This document shows positions 11,033 through 21,497 of a stretch of 64,000 bases of DNA, in pieces. The position numbers and the translations under genes were made by a program. Source of the DNA: an uncultured Pelagibacteraceae bacterium (GTDB lineage: Bacteria > Pseudomonadota > Alphaproteobacteria > Pelagibacterales > AG-422-B15). How positions within the stretch are numbered: the first letter of the stretch is position 1; each line of letters begins with the position of its first letter. The notes beneath the pieces were generated by a model. That model was not told the DNA's origin, made no database searches, and saw only the letters and a list, made by a program, of their open reading frames with translations. The stretch lies in the NCBI GenBank assembly GCA_902523535.1, contig CABYZQ010000002.1:62001-126000 (forward strand), read 5' to 3'.

Positions 11033-11854
11033 CTAGTTTATATCGTAAATTATCAAGTCGTATTCTCTCGCTAATCTAAGAAAATCATCTTTTTTATAAA
11101 TCAATGTATTCTTAATATCTATAGCAAGGCCTTTTAGGTTTGCTTTTTTTATTAGGCTTATTGTTCGGGGGCCGACAACTGGTAGATCAATAAATCTACT
11201 TTGACTCTTTTTTATTTTCTTTACAAGAAATCCTGATTTTGTTTCTAATTGGTCTAAATCTTTTCTTAATTGCCGAGATCTATTTAACAAAGCATCAGTT
11301 CCTTCTACTGCTTCAATTGCAATTATGTATCCTTCAGCACATACAACACTTTGTGCATTATCAAATTCTGATAAAGCATCAAGGAGATTACTGGATTTTT
11401 TTATATCTATGATATCTTCTTTTTTGTATTTTTTTAAAACATCAGAGTCACTTAAACTTAAATCATCGCAATATTTAAATGGGGATACAGCTCTGAAGTT
11501 GTGTTCTTTAAATATATTTACGACTGCATCTAAAACAGCGCCATCACCCTTTTTATAAGCCTTGATAAGATTAGGAATATAATTTTCAACAATTCCATCA
11601 TTTTTAAATTTAGATAAATCTGGCCTTACTATTTTTCCCAAAAAAATAATATCTTTGACGTTTTGTATTTTAAGTAGTTCTAATATTTTTTTTAATTCAA
11701 AAATATTAAAGTTATATAAATTTTTATCATAATAAGTTGTACTTAGAAGGTTTATGAAAATCGTAGATTTATATTTATTTTTAAGTATTTTAAAAAGAGA
11801 CCTTGATAACTCGTCATAACCACCAATTATACAAATTGTAGAATTATTTACCAT
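11033..11854 (-). CDS. lpxI: UDP-2,3-diacylglucosamine pyrophosphatase LpxI (DUF1009 family)
   Basis: 273 aa; KKGDGAVLDAVV, VCAEGYIIAIEAVEGTDALLNR, DLPVVGPRTI; located after lpxA. Confidence 0.9.
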   Translation of the reverse strand: MVNNSTICIIGGYDELSRSLFKILKNKYKSTIFINLLSTTYYDKNLYNFNIFELKKILELLKIQNVKDIIFLGKIVRPDLSKFKNDGIVENYIPNLIKAYKKGDGAVLDAVVNIFKEHNFRAVSPFKYCDDLSLSDSDVLKKYKKEDIIDIKKSSNLLDALSEFDNAQSVVCAEGYIIAIEAVEGTDALLNRSRQLRKDLDQLETKSGFLVKKIKKSQSRFIDLPVVGPRTISLIKKANLKGLAIDIKNTLIYKKDDFLRLAREYDLIIYDIN

Positions 11855-12623
11855 ACTGACAAAGTCCTCTTGAAGAACTTTTGTCCAAGAAGATTAAAAG
11901 TTCTTTTATTAAAGAATTATTACTATTTTTTATCTTCTCCTTTTCTGATGTAATTGTTCCACCAGTAAATATTTTTTCAACAATGTTTGAGTATTCTTTA
12001 ATAGTGGTTTTGCTATAATTTGCTCTTTTTAATCCAACTATATTCACACCTGTTATTTTAGCTCTGTTACCAAGAGCTAAGCCGAACGGAATGACATCAT
12101 TTTCTACAGCAGACAATCCGCCTACCATGGCTAATTTGCCAATCCTGCAAAATTGATGAACTGCTGATAGCCCACCTAATACAGCAAAATTATCTACTTG
12201 AACATGTCCACCAAGTGTAGCCTGGTTGGCCATAATCACTTTATCGCCAATGATGCAATCGTGAGCAATATGGGCACCCATCATGAATAATGATGAATTT
12301 CCAATGACTGTCTTCATGTTATCGCCTGATGTACCAGGGTTAGCTGTGCAATGCTCTCTGAAAATGTTTTCATCTCCAATAATAAGTTTGCTCTTTTCAC
12401 CCTGGTATTTTAAATCCTGGGGGCTAGATCCAATTGAGCAAAAAGGGAAAAAAGTATTTCCATTACCTATATCTGTTTCACCAGACATATATACACTAGA
12501 ATGAAGGATGCAATCATTGCCAATCCTGACTCCGTCTTCAACAACACAATAAGGACCGATTTCTACATTGGATCCAACTATTGTATTTGTTCCAATTATT
12601 GCCGTATTATGAATTTTGTTCAT
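11844..12623 (-). CDS. lpxA: Acyl-[ACP]-UDP-N-acetylglucosamine O-acyltransferase
   Basis: 259 aa; hexapeptide repeats, GSSPQDLKYQGE, REHCTANPGT, AHDCIIGD. Confidence 0.96.
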   Translation of the reverse strand: MNKIHNTAIIGTNTIVGSNVEIGPYCVVEDGVRIGNDCILHSSVYMSGETDIGNGNTFFPFCSIGSSPQDLKYQGEKSKLIIGDENIFREHCTANPGTSGDNMKTVIGNSSLFMMGAHIAHDCIIGDKVIMANQATLGGHVQVDNFAVLGGLSAVHQFCRIGKLAMVGGLSAVENDVIPFGLALGNRAKITGVNIVGLKRANYSKTTIKEYSNIVEKIFTGGTITSEKEKIKNSNNSLIKELLIFLDKSSSRGLCQYGK

Positions 12624-13074
12624 TATCCCTATCCATTATCATAGCACTCCATTTTGCTTCACAAATAGCGTTATCACTTATGTCGTATGATTTACCTTCA
12701 AATCTCCATACTCTTCCCTTCGAACGAAGAGCATTTACATCAGTAAATATTTTGGTATCAGGGAATACAGGTTTTCTAAACTTAGTACTTTCAATATTCA
12801 TTAAATACACAATTTTATCAAAAGTTTCTTCTCTTATACTGTAAGCAATCAGTGCAGCTGCTGTTTGCGCCATCATTTCAATTAATATAACTCCAGGTAC
12901 TACAGGTTGACCGGGAAAATGACCTTTAAAAAAATTCTCATTATGAGAGTATGTTTTGATACCAGTTGCTTTACTTAACTTTTCTATATTTATTAGCTCA
13001 TCCAAAAAAAGAAAAGGCTCTCGATGTGGAATTAATTCCCTTATTTCATCAATATTTAATCTTTCATTAGGCAT
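12607..13074 (-). CDS. fabZ: 3-hydroxyacyl-ACP dehydratase FabZ (start at MPNERLN preferred; ORF extends to 13104)
   Basis: IPHREPFLFLDEL, GHFPGQPVVPGVILIEMMAQ. Confidence 0.96.
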   Translation of the reverse strand: MPNERLNIDEIRELIPHREPFLFLDELINIEKLSKATGIKTYSHNENFFKGHFPGQPVVPGVILIEMMAQTAAALIAYSIREETFDKIVYLMNIESTKFRKPVFPDTKIFTDVNALRSKGRVWRFEGKSYDISDNAICEAKWSAMIMDRDNEQNS

Positions 13075-14044
13075 GGTTAATTTTAAATTTCTTAAGGTAT
13101 ACAAATTTATTTATTGCTGGATGACCCATTACTGAACTATTGTCCCCTATATCTTTTAGTACACCGCTTTGAGCTGCTATCTTAACATTGTTGCCTATAT
13201 TAAGGTGCCCTGCGATTCCCGTCTGTCCTCCGGCCATTACGTTATCACCAATTTTTGCACTCCCTGCAATGCCCGACATTGCTGCAAATATACAATTATT
13301 TCCAACAACAACGTTGTGTGCAACGTGACATAGATTATCAAAAAATGAATTCTCACCAATTATCGTATCTCCAAAACTTCCTCTGTCTATAGTGCAGTTT
13401 GAACCTATTTTTACGCCCATTTGTAAAATTACCCTTCCACTATGGTATATATTTATATTTGTTTTTTTATTTATAGAAAAGCCAAACCCCCCTTGTCCTA
13501 TTGAAACATTTCTTCCAATTTTTACATTCTCAGCAATGATTGAATTTGTAATAACAGTGTTACTGCCAACTGATACATTATCACCAATTATACAGTTGTA
13601 ACCAATGACGCACCCATCATTGATTTTGACATTTTTTCCTATTATGGAACCTCGTTCGATAATTGTTGACTTCGCTATGTCGCTACTTTTATCTATCTTA
13701 GGCTCATCTAATAATAATATTTCATCTCTATTAAGTGAACGATAAAACATGTTTGAAAGCACTGCTACAGCATTATTAACATCATCAACTTCTATCAATG
13801 AACAATATTCTTTCAGTTTTTTTGAAGTTCTATGGCTACATATTAATGTTCCATCGGGGTACACTTTTTGTTCTGAAAATTGTGCATCTGTCAAAAAAGA
13901 CAATTCATTTTTTTTTAATTTTTGAATACCCGTGAATTCTGAAAAAGTTTGTTCATCACCTATATTATGTATCTGACATTTGATACTTTCTTTTATAGTT
14001 TGAATTTTTATAGGACCTAGATTTTTAGAAAAACTAGATATCAT
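13067..14044 (-). CDS. lpxD: UDP-3-O-(3-hydroxyacyl)glucosamine N-acyltransferase
   Basis: 325 aa; hexapeptide repeats, GQGGFGFSI, IDRGSFGDTIIGE, AHNVVVGNN. Confidence 0.95.
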   Translation of the reverse strand: MISSFSKNLGPIKIQTIKESIKCQIHNIGDEQTFSEFTGIQKLKKNELSFLTDAQFSEQKVYPDGTLICSHRTSKKLKEYCSLIEVDDVNNAVAVLSNMFYRSLNRDEILLLDEPKIDKSSDIAKSTIIERGSIIGKNVKINDGCVIGYNCIIGDNVSVGSNTVITNSIIAENVKIGRNVSIGQGGFGFSINKKTNINIYHSGRVILQMGVKIGSNCTIDRGSFGDTIIGENSFFDNLCHVAHNVVVGNNCIFAAMSGIAGSAKIGDNVMAGGQTGIAGHLNIGNNVKIAAQSGVLKDIGDNSSVMGHPAINKFVYLKKFKINHA

Positions 14045-14050
14045 TTTATG

Positions 14051-14605
14051 TTAATTTATTGATACTTTAAGTTCTGGAAATTCTTTATTTAATTTTTTTA
14101 AAACTTCATCAGTAATATCCATTTTGTCTGCATTGAGCATTACTGATCCCTTTTCTAAAAGGATAGTTATGCCCTTTTTATTTGAAATTTCTTCTAGTAT
14201 TGGCTTAAGCGCATTTAATACATCATTTCTAGACAACGCAATAAGTTCATCAATTTTTAGAAGCTTTGATTGCCTTTCAGCATTGTAATTCTGAACCTTA
14301 GCTTCGTATTCTTTTCTTTGTGAATCAAAAGCTTCAGGTGCCATTATTGCTTGAGATTCAATTAGCTGGTTCTGTTCTTTTATAATTTCTTCATCACTCT
14401 TTTTAATTTCATTTTCAATCTCAATGGCAATTACTTCTATCTGTTCAGAGGCCATTACAGCTGCATCTGCCTCAGCCAATATCTTATTTAAATCTATCAC
14501 CCCGATAGAAGTGTTAGGATAATCTGAAAATGAAGTAGAAGGAATAAGAAAAAGTAATGTACTTAATATAAGAGTTTTTATTTTTATTTTTGTTTTTTTT
14601 ATCAT
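14051..14605 (-). CDS. skp: OmpH/Skp family periplasmic chaperone
   Basis: 184 aa; signal peptide, coiled-coil, located between bamA and lpxD. Confidence 0.85.
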   Translation of the reverse strand: MIKKTKIKIKTLILSTLLFLIPSTSFSDYPNTSIGVIDLNKILAEADAAVMASEQIEVIAIEIENEIKKSDEEIIKEQNQLIESQAIMAPEAFDSQRKEYEAKVQNYNAERQSKLLKIDELIALSRNDVLNALKPILEEISNKKGITILLEKGSVMLNADKMDITDEVLKKLNKEFPELKVSIN

Positions 14606-16860
14606 TAGAAATTGTATCCTATGTCAAAATAAAGGTTATCAGTAGTATCATTTTTATTGTACTTGAGAATTTGTGCGTAAATAATATTAATAGGCCCAAT
14701 TGCTGAGTCCCAATTTAGATTTAATCCTATAGACGATCTAACTTCATGTTCATCATCAATTGAAACATAAGCGGGATTTTCTAATCCCCAAACACTTCCA
14801 AAATCAATAAAAAAAGTACTTGTAATATCAAACGCATCAATATTTAAATCAATATTTGTTTCAAGAGATGTCAGATAATAATATTGAGCTCCTGTGTAGG
14901 AATTTCCTAATTTTGGACCTACCTTACCTGACTTAAACCCCCTTAATTTTTTCCCGCCAAGTTTAAAATTTGATGATAAAGGAGAATATTTCCCATTATA
15001 TCCATTAATATTTCCTGCTTGAAACTTTAAAGCGCTAATAAAATTATCTGATAGTCTTTTATACAAATTAAATTCAATACTATTCTTATAATAATAGCTA
15101 TTTCCACCTAGTCCTGCCAAATCTTGATTAAGAATTAAATTAAAACCTTTAGACGGCTTGTATCTACTGTTCCTTCTATCAAATGACAGTGAATACCCTA
15201 AAGTGGAAACTGTATCAGTACCAGCTAATGCATTCTCATAGGAAGTTGCATTTGAATCAGCTTTAATCTTTGAAGTAAATAAAGAATATCTAATTTCTAT
15301 ATATCTATTCAGTGATAATGGGAAATTAGTAGAAAGTCCAAAACCTAAATCTTCTATTTCATAATTAGCTGAAGTTGGATCATTAAAGTTACTATATAAT
15401 TTACCTGTTAGAGACAGTGACTTATTATTCAAATACGGCTCAGTAATCGATAAATCGTATGTAGTTCTTGTATCTGCTAATGAAGTTTCAAATTTAACTT
15501 TTTGACCCTTGCCCAAGAAATTATTTTCTCTTAATCCAAGCTGTAATGATGCAGCTGTTGCACTCGAATAACCTGCTCCAATTGACGCCTCTCCAGTATT
15601 TTTTTCATCAACATTAATTTCTAAATTTATTTTATCAGGAAATGATGTCTTAACTTCTTGAATATCTACTTTTGAGAAGAAATTTAATGCCCTAATTGCA
15701 TCTTTTGAATAGATAATAGAATATTTATTATAGGCATCGCCCTCAGTAAGACTTATTTCTCGTCGAATTACTTTATCAACGGTTCTCGTGTTTCCTGCTA
15801 TATTTATATTATTAACGTAAACCCTTGGTCCTTCATTAATTATCAACTTTACATCAATTTGATTCAATTCATTATTATCATTAAGATTAGTTATTATGTC
15901 TATAAAAGTATAACCTTCTGATTGGGCCCATTCTTTTAATTCTTCGATACTTTTATTTATTTTACTTCTATCAAACAATTCACCTTTTTTCATTGGCAAA
16001 ACATCTGCTACTGCATCTGCATTCATTTTTTTTAATGTACTTTCGACTGAAATTTCTCCAAAATTATATTTCTTTCCTTCATTTACGTTAATTATTATTT
16101 CAAAATTATTAGTATTTGATTTTAATTGAGCAATACTAGATGTAATTTTAAAGTCTGGATAACCATTGTTATTGTAAAATTGTGTTATTAATTGTTTATC
16201 GTATTCTAATTTATCTGGATCATAATTATCAGCTGAAGATAGAAAACGAAGAAATGTTTTTTCCTTAGTTTTCATAGAAGATTTAATTTTTGACGAAGAA
16301 AATACATCATTACCCAGAATTATAATATTTGATACTTTAGTAATATCTGACTCAGTAATTTCATATATTAGATTGACTCTGTTATTGTCTAATGTCTCAA
16401 TCTTAGGATTAATCTCAGATGATAGCCTTCCCGATCTTTGATACAATGTAAGCATTCTCTCAATATCTTTCTTTACCTTGCTTCTTGAGTAAACAGATCT
16501 TTCTTTTAATGAAATTTCGATTAATAAATCTTCATCTTTTATTTTAGAGTTTCCTTCAAATTTAACTAAATTTATCGTAGGGTTTTCTTTTAAAATAATT
16601 TTTAAAGTATTTTCTGAATATGAAATTTGAATATTTGAAAATAGGTTTGTTTCAAACAATCTCTTAAGTATAAGATTCCCTAAATCTTCAGTATAAATGT
16701 CACCTAGGGATGCTTCAGAATAAGATACAACAGTTTCTGTATCAATTCTTTGAGTGCCTTCTATTTTAATTGAATTGATAATATTCTCATTGGCAAAAGT
16801 ATTAAGCCCAATCATTAAGAATACAATTAAGTATAAATAAAACTTTTTCATAATATACAT
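14605..16860 (-). CDS. bamA: Outer membrane protein assembly factor BamA
   Basis: 751 aa; signal peptide, POTRA repeats, C-terminal beta barrel ending in F (DIGYNF), LRGFKSGKVGP. Confidence 0.96.
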   Translation of the reverse strand: MYIMKKFYLYLIVFLMIGLNTFANENIINSIKIEGTQRIDTETVVSYSEASLGDIYTEDLGNLILKRLFETNLFSNIQISYSENTLKIILKENPTINLVKFEGNSKIKDEDLLIEISLKERSVYSRSKVKKDIERMLTLYQRSGRLSSEINPKIETLDNNRVNLIYEITESDITKVSNIIILGNDVFSSSKIKSSMKTKEKTFLRFLSSADNYDPDKLEYDKQLITQFYNNNGYPDFKITSSIAQLKSNTNNFEIIINVNEGKKYNFGEISVESTLKKMNADAVADVLPMKKGELFDRSKINKSIEELKEWAQSEGYTFIDIITNLNDNNELNQIDVKLIINEGPRVYVNNINIAGNTRTVDKVIRREISLTEGDAYNKYSIIYSKDAIRALNFFSKVDIQEVKTSFPDKINLEINVDEKNTGEASIGAGYSSATAASLQLGLRENNFLGKGQKVKFETSLADTRTTYDLSITEPYLNNKSLSLTGKLYSNFNDPTSANYEIEDLGFGLSTNFPLSLNRYIEIRYSLFTSKIKADSNATSYENALAGTDTVSTLGYSLSFDRRNSRYKPSKGFNLILNQDLAGLGGNSYYYKNSIEFNLYKRLSDNFISALKFQAGNINGYNGKYSPLSSNFKLGGKKLRGFKSGKVGPKLGNSYTGAQYYYLTSLETNIDLNIDAFDITSTFFIDFGSVWGLENPAYVSIDDEHEVRSSIGLNLNWDSAIGPINIIYAQILKYNKNDTTDNLYFDIGYNF

Positions 16861-16863
16861 AAG

Positions 16864-18012
16864 TTAAATACTGCCAAGATAAACATTCTCGTCTATCCAA
16901 TTATTGATATTCTTAATATCACTTAAATTAGGTTTAATTATATTACGATTTTTAGCAAATATCTTCTCTAAATTAATTTCATTTAAGGCCGTTATATCTA
17001 CAAATTTTATAGCCCCTTTAAGGAAATATCGAACTAAGATCTCATTGAGATAGTTAAAAGCATTTGGAGCAAGTCCACCAATTTTCATTACCTCCCTACC
17101 CAATATAATTGCTGGATACCTCTTGGTACTTATTGGGTAAAACTCAAGTTTTGAATAGTCTTCTAGATTCAACTGTTTAGCTTTGTTTGAAGAATCATTA
17201 AATTTAAAGAACAACGATGATATCGGTATTCGCATATCAGGTTTATTTAGTAAAGCTGTAGTAACACCATTTTCATAATTTACCATTGCATGAACAATTG
17301 CTTGAGGATGAATAATCGCATTAATTTGATTATCCTCTAGATTAAATAAATATTTAGCCTCAATAATCTCAAGCGCTTTATTGACCATGGTCGCTGAATC
17401 TACCGATATTTTTTTCCCCATTTTCCATATTGGATGCAATAGAGCTTGTTCAATGCTAATATCATTAAATGAATTTAGAGGTAATTTTCTAAATGGTCCA
17501 CCTGTAGCAGTTATTGTAATTGAGTCAAAAAAACCATGATCATTATTCAATAAATGAAAAATAGAATTGTGTTCTGAGTCAAGTGGAACAATAATACTAC
17601 CACTTTTTTTAGCTAGTTTAGAAAAATTTTCACCAAGAGAAATAATACATTCTTTATTTGCCATTCCAATTTTTTTACCTGATTTACACAATTTGTGAAA
17701 AAGATCTAAACCAGCTAAGCCAGAAATAGAAAAAATAATTACATCTGTTTTACTATCGTATATTTTACTGAATGAGCTTATGTCCTCATAAACATGGTAT
17801 TTATTTAGTTCTTTAACTGTACTTTTTATTCGTTTATTTATTCCAAGTTTTTTTACGTTAAATTCTTCAGCAATTTTTATTAATTTATTATAATTTTTAT
17901 TGCATGTGATTCCTTGAATATTAAATTTTTTCCTATTAGACCTTACTATGGAAAGCACAGAACCACCAATGCTACCAGTAGCTCCATAAATAACTAAATT
18001 AATCTTCTTCAT
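16864..18012 (-). CDS. dxr: 1-deoxy-D-xylulose-5-phosphate reductoisomerase
   Basis: 382 aa; GATGSIGGSVL, ANKECIISLG, PLDSEHNSIF, TATGGPFR, HPIWKMGKKISVDSATMVNK. Confidence 0.97.
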   Translation of the reverse strand: MKKINLVIYGATGSIGGSVLSIVRSNRKKFNIQGITCNKNYNKLIKIAEEFNVKKLGINKRIKSTVKELNKYHVYEDISSFSKIYDSKTDVIIFSISGLAGLDLFHKLCKSGKKIGMANKECIISLGENFSKLAKKSGSIIVPLDSEHNSIFHLLNNDHGFFDSITITATGGPFRKLPLNSFNDISIEQALLHPIWKMGKKISVDSATMVNKALEIIEAKYLFNLEDNQINAIIHPQAIVHAMVNYENGVTTALLNKPDMRIPISSLFFKFNDSSNKAKQLNLEDYSKLEFYPISTKRYPAIILGREVMKIGGLAPNAFNYLNEILVRYFLKGAIKFVDITALNEINLEKIFAKNRNIIKPNLSDIKNINNWIDENVYLGSI

Positions 18013-18668
18013 GATAATAATTGATATATGCCAATAAAAAAGAATACTCCTATAAATGAATCTAGCCTATCTAATAAGCCTCCATGTCCGGGCAAAATGG
18101 AACCTGAGTCCTTAATAGATGACGCTCTCTTTATGATCGAAGCTATCACATCTCCTAGAAAAGCAAATAATATAATTATGCTAATAAATAATAAGTACTT
18201 TAATGAATAATCATTAACAATTGCTGAATAAATATAAAAACAAATAAGTGTGGCGGTGATACCAACTAATAATCCGCTTTGAGTTTTCCCAGAACTAATT
18301 GATGGAATAAGTTTCTTACCGCCAATAATTTTACCGCCTAAAAAAGAGAAAGTGTCAAATAGCCAAATAGTAATAATTATTTCAATTAAATCTATTGAGG
18401 TCATAACTGCAGTGATTTTTATTAAAATAAATATAAAAAAAATAAATGTTATTAAAGCCTTATAAATAATAAGTAATTTCTTTTTCTCATCATCAACTTT
18501 CATTAATTGAATCTCGTAAAGTATTACAGCATTAAAAAAAATATAAATCATAAATAATAAATAATTACTAACAACAATTGGCAGCAACATTAAAGGAATA
18601 AATATAATCAATGATAATATCCTTAATAATAAATTTTTATTAAATAAATTTTTTAATTTATTTACCAT
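18009..18668 (-). CDS. cdsA: Phosphatidate cytidylyltransferase
   Basis: 219 aa; polytopic, GDVIASIIKRASSIKDSGSILPGHGGLLDRLDS signature. Confidence 0.95.
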   Translation of the reverse strand: MVNKLKNLFNKNLLLRILSLIIFIPLMLLPIVVSNYLLFMIYIFFNAVILYEIQLMKVDDEKKKLLIIYKALITFIFFIFILIKITAVMTSIDLIEIIITIWLFDTFSFLGGKIIGGKKLIPSISSGKTQSGLLVGITATLICFYIYSAIVNDYSLKYLLFISIIILFAFLGDVIASIIKRASSIKDSGSILPGHGGLLDRLDSFIGVFFFIGIYQLLS

Positions 18669-19353
18669 GTTTCCTATTTCTTTTTAAATAATTATGTAAT
18701 ATTTTGTTTAAAGAACTAATTTTGAAGTCTGGCCACAACGTCTTGGTAAAATAAAGTTCTGAATATGCACTTTGCCATAACATGAAATTACTTAGCCTAA
18801 TTTCTCCACCAGTTCTAATTATTAAATCTGGATCATTTGACTCGGGAATATACAAATAATCCCTAAAGTTAAATTTTTTTTTCTTTTCAGACTGAATATT
18901 TTTTATTGCATCTTCAATTTCTTGTCTTGATCCATAGTTAAATAATAAATTTACATAAGTTCCATTATTTTTCTTTGTGGTCAGTACTACATCGTCAATT
19001 ATTTTCTTTATTTTGCTCGATAGATTTTTTTTAGAACCATAGTGTCTTACAGAAATATTATTTTTATTTGCTGATGCTTTGAATGAATCATAGAAATCTT
19101 CTATGATTTTAAATAAATTCCTTACTTCTAAGGGTGTGCGTTTCCAATTTTCTGTGGAGAACACATAAAATGAAATTTCATTTATTTTAAAATCTAGTTT
19201 TTTTAAATTTTCACAGATTTTAATACAATTACGAACCCCATGCTCGTGTCCCATTTTTTTTGATACTTTATTTTTTGCCGCCCATCTTCCATTGCCATCC
19301 ATAATTATAGCAACATGTTTGATTTTTGTTTTGTGAGAATTAAATGATTTCAC
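18658..19353 (-). CDS. uppS: Isoprenyl transferase (undecaprenyl diphosphate synthase)
   Basis: 231 aa; VAIIMDGNGRWA, GVRNCIK, PDLIIRTGGEIRLSNFMLWQSAYSELYF. Confidence 0.96.
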   Translation of the reverse strand: MKSFNSHKTKIKHVAIIMDGNGRWAAKNKVSKKMGHEHGVRNCIKICENLKKLDFKINEISFYVFSTENWKRTPLEVRNLFKIIEDFYDSFKASANKNNISVRHYGSKKNLSSKIKKIIDDVVLTTKKNNGTYVNLLFNYGSRQEIEDAIKNIQSEKKKKFNFRDYLYIPESNDPDLIIRTGGEIRLSNFMLWQSAYSELYFTKTLWPDFKISSLNKILHNYLKRNRKHGK

Positions 19354-19364
19354 TTTAAGCGAAG

Positions 19365-19925
19365 TTATATATTTTTCAAATCTTCTTCTTTAGACTGTTG
19401 AACTTCATCGATAATTTTAATTTTATTTGCAGTTAGAGTTTCAATTTCCTCTTGATACTTCTTTGAATCATCCTGTCCAATTTCTTTGTCTTTTTCTAAT
19501 TTTTTAACTTTCTCTATGCCATCCCTTCTAATATTTCTAATTGCTATTTTTGTATTCTCAGCAATCTTACTTGCCATCTTAAGGAATTCATTTCTTCTCT
19601 CTTCCGTTAGTTGAGGTAATGGCAATCTGATAAGATTGCCCTCTATCATTGGATTGATTCCTAAATCTGACTCTCTCACTGCCTTATCAACCAAATTAAC
19701 ATTAGCTTGATCCCATATATCGATGTTAATTGTTCTGGCGTCAGGGGTTGTAATATTGGCCACTTGATTAATATTCATTTTTTGTCCATATGCTTCTACT
19801 TTGATTGAATCGAGCATGCTTGGGGATGCTCTTCCAGCCCTTATGCCACTCATCTCAGATCTAGATGATTGGATTGTAGCATTCATTCTTTTTTCAACAT
19901 CCTTATATATCTGATCAAACATCAT
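19365..19925 (-). CDS. frr: Ribosome recycling factor
   Basis: 186 aa; [25 protein letters not shown]. Confidence 0.97.
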   Translation of the reverse strand: MMFDQIYKDVEKRMNATIQSSRSEMSGIRAGRASPSMLDSIKVEAYGQKMNINQVANITTPDARTINIDIWDQANVNLVDKAVRESDLGINPMIEGNLIRLPLPQLTEERRNEFLKMASKIAENTKIAIRNIRRDGIEKVKKLEKDKEIGQDDSKKYQEEIETLTANKIKIIDEVQQSKEEDLKNI

Positions 19926-20634
19926 TAATTTCTGAGTAATTTAATTTGTTATTATAAACGCCTTTAAAGCAATCTTTCTCAAGAATAGAAAATACTCTAA
20001 TTGGGATTTTATTTTCTCTAGCCACACTTATTGCCGCACTATCCATAACCCTGAGATTATCAGATAAATATTTATTATATGATATTTTTTTATATTTTTT
20101 TGCATCTTTGTTCTTTTTTGGATCCTTACTATATATCCCATCAACCTGAGTAGCTTTGTATATATAAGAACACATTAACTCAGCAGCTCTTAATGAAGCC
20201 GCCGTATCAGTTGAGAAATATGGATTTCCAGTTCCAGCAGCGCAAATCACTACTCTTCCTTTTTCCATGTGTCTTATCGCTCTGCGTCTAATGTAAGTTT
20301 CACAAATAGACTGAATTGGGAAAGCGGACATTACCCTTGTCTCTAATTTTAGTTTCTCTAAAGCATTTTGCATTGCTAGACTATTCATAACAGTTGCAAG
20401 CATCCCCATATAATCAGCATTTGCTCTATCCATCCCCTTGGCAGAAGCAGCGAGGCCTCGGAATATATTGCCTCCCCCTATAACAATGCATAATTCAACA
20501 TTTAACTTAATAAATGATTTAATGTTTTTTGCTAACTTATCGACAGTTTTGAGTTCAATTCCATAATTATCATCGCCCATAAGAGATTCACCGGATAATT
20601 TAATTAATATCCGTTTTTTTTTATTTTTATTCAT
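19915..20634 (-). CDS. pyrH: UMP kinase
   Basis: 239 aa; [55 protein letters not shown]. Confidence 0.97.
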   Translation of the reverse strand: MNKNKKKRILIKLSGESLMGDDNYGIELKTVDKLAKNIKSFIKLNVELCIVIGGGNIFRGLAASAKGMDRANADYMGMLATVMNSLAMQNALEKLKLETRVMSAFPIQSICETYIRRRAIRHMEKGRVVICAAGTGNPYFSTDTAASLRAAELMCSYIYKATQVDGIYSKDPKKNKDAKKYKKISYNKYLSDNLRVMDSAAISVARENKIPIRVFSILEKDCFKGVYNNKLNYSEINDV

Positions 20635-20637
20635 TCT

Positions 20638-21465
20638 TTATGAACCTATTTCAAATCGAAGAAATTCTTGAATATTAATTTGACTATTAATTTCTTTTGA
20701 AGATTGTATTAAATATTGTTCGATCGAAATTGATGGATCAATTACAAACTTTTGTCCCATTAATGTATTTTCTTCATAGAATTTATTTAACTTACCTTGC
20801 ATCATTTTCTCAAGAATATTGTCTGGCTTGCCCGTTTCTTTCAATTGCTTTGAAATTATTTCTTTCTCGTTCTCAATGATGGACTTGTCAAGATCATCTG
20901 CTGTTAATGATTTTGGAGCAGTTGCAGCAATATGCATACAAATGTTTTTACCGATAACATCTAATTCACTAGAATCAGAGTTAAAGTTTATTAAAACACC
21001 AATTTTTCCCATGCCATCAGTTACACTGTTGTGTATATAACTATAAATATTACCTTCTATAAATTTTATATTTTTCAGTACAATGTTCTCTCCGATTTTA
21101 CCCACAGCGTCACTAATAAGTGTTTTTGTATCTTCAATTGATTTATCTGTATCACTCTTATTTTGCATCACAATTTCAAGAATGGAATTAACAAGATCAT
21201 GAAATTCTGAATTTCGTGAAACAAAATCGGTTTCAGAATTAACTTCGATCATAGCCGCTGAATTGCCTTCTTTCTTTATTGCAACAAGGCCCTCGTTTGC
21301 GTCTCTTGACGATTTTTTTTCAGCTTTTGCAATTCCTTTTTCACGAAGTAACTTGAAAGCATCATCTAGATTGCCATTTGCTTCAGAAAGGGCAGACTTA
21401 CATTCCATCATGCCTGCACCAGACATTTTTCTTAACTCTTGAACTTCTTTAGCGCTGACTGTCAT
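20638..21465 (-). CDS. tsf: Elongation factor Ts
   Basis: 275 aa; LRKMSGAGMMECKSAL, EVNSETDFVSRNSEF, MHIAA. Confidence 0.97.
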   Translation of the reverse strand: MTVSAKEVQELRKMSGAGMMECKSALSEANGNLDDAFKLLREKGIAKAEKKSSRDANEGLVAIKKEGNSAAMIEVNSETDFVSRNSEFHDLVNSILEIVMQNKSDTDKSIEDTKTLISDAVGKIGENIVLKNIKFIEGNIYSYIHNSVTDGMGKIGVLINFNSDSSELDVIGKNICMHIAATAPKSLTADDLDKSIIENEKEIISKQLKETGKPDNILEKMMQGKLNKFYEENTLMGQKFVIDPSISIEQYLIQSSKEINSQINIQEFLRFEIGS

Positions 21466-21497
21466 AACTATTAATTTTTATATGATATATTCTCTTG

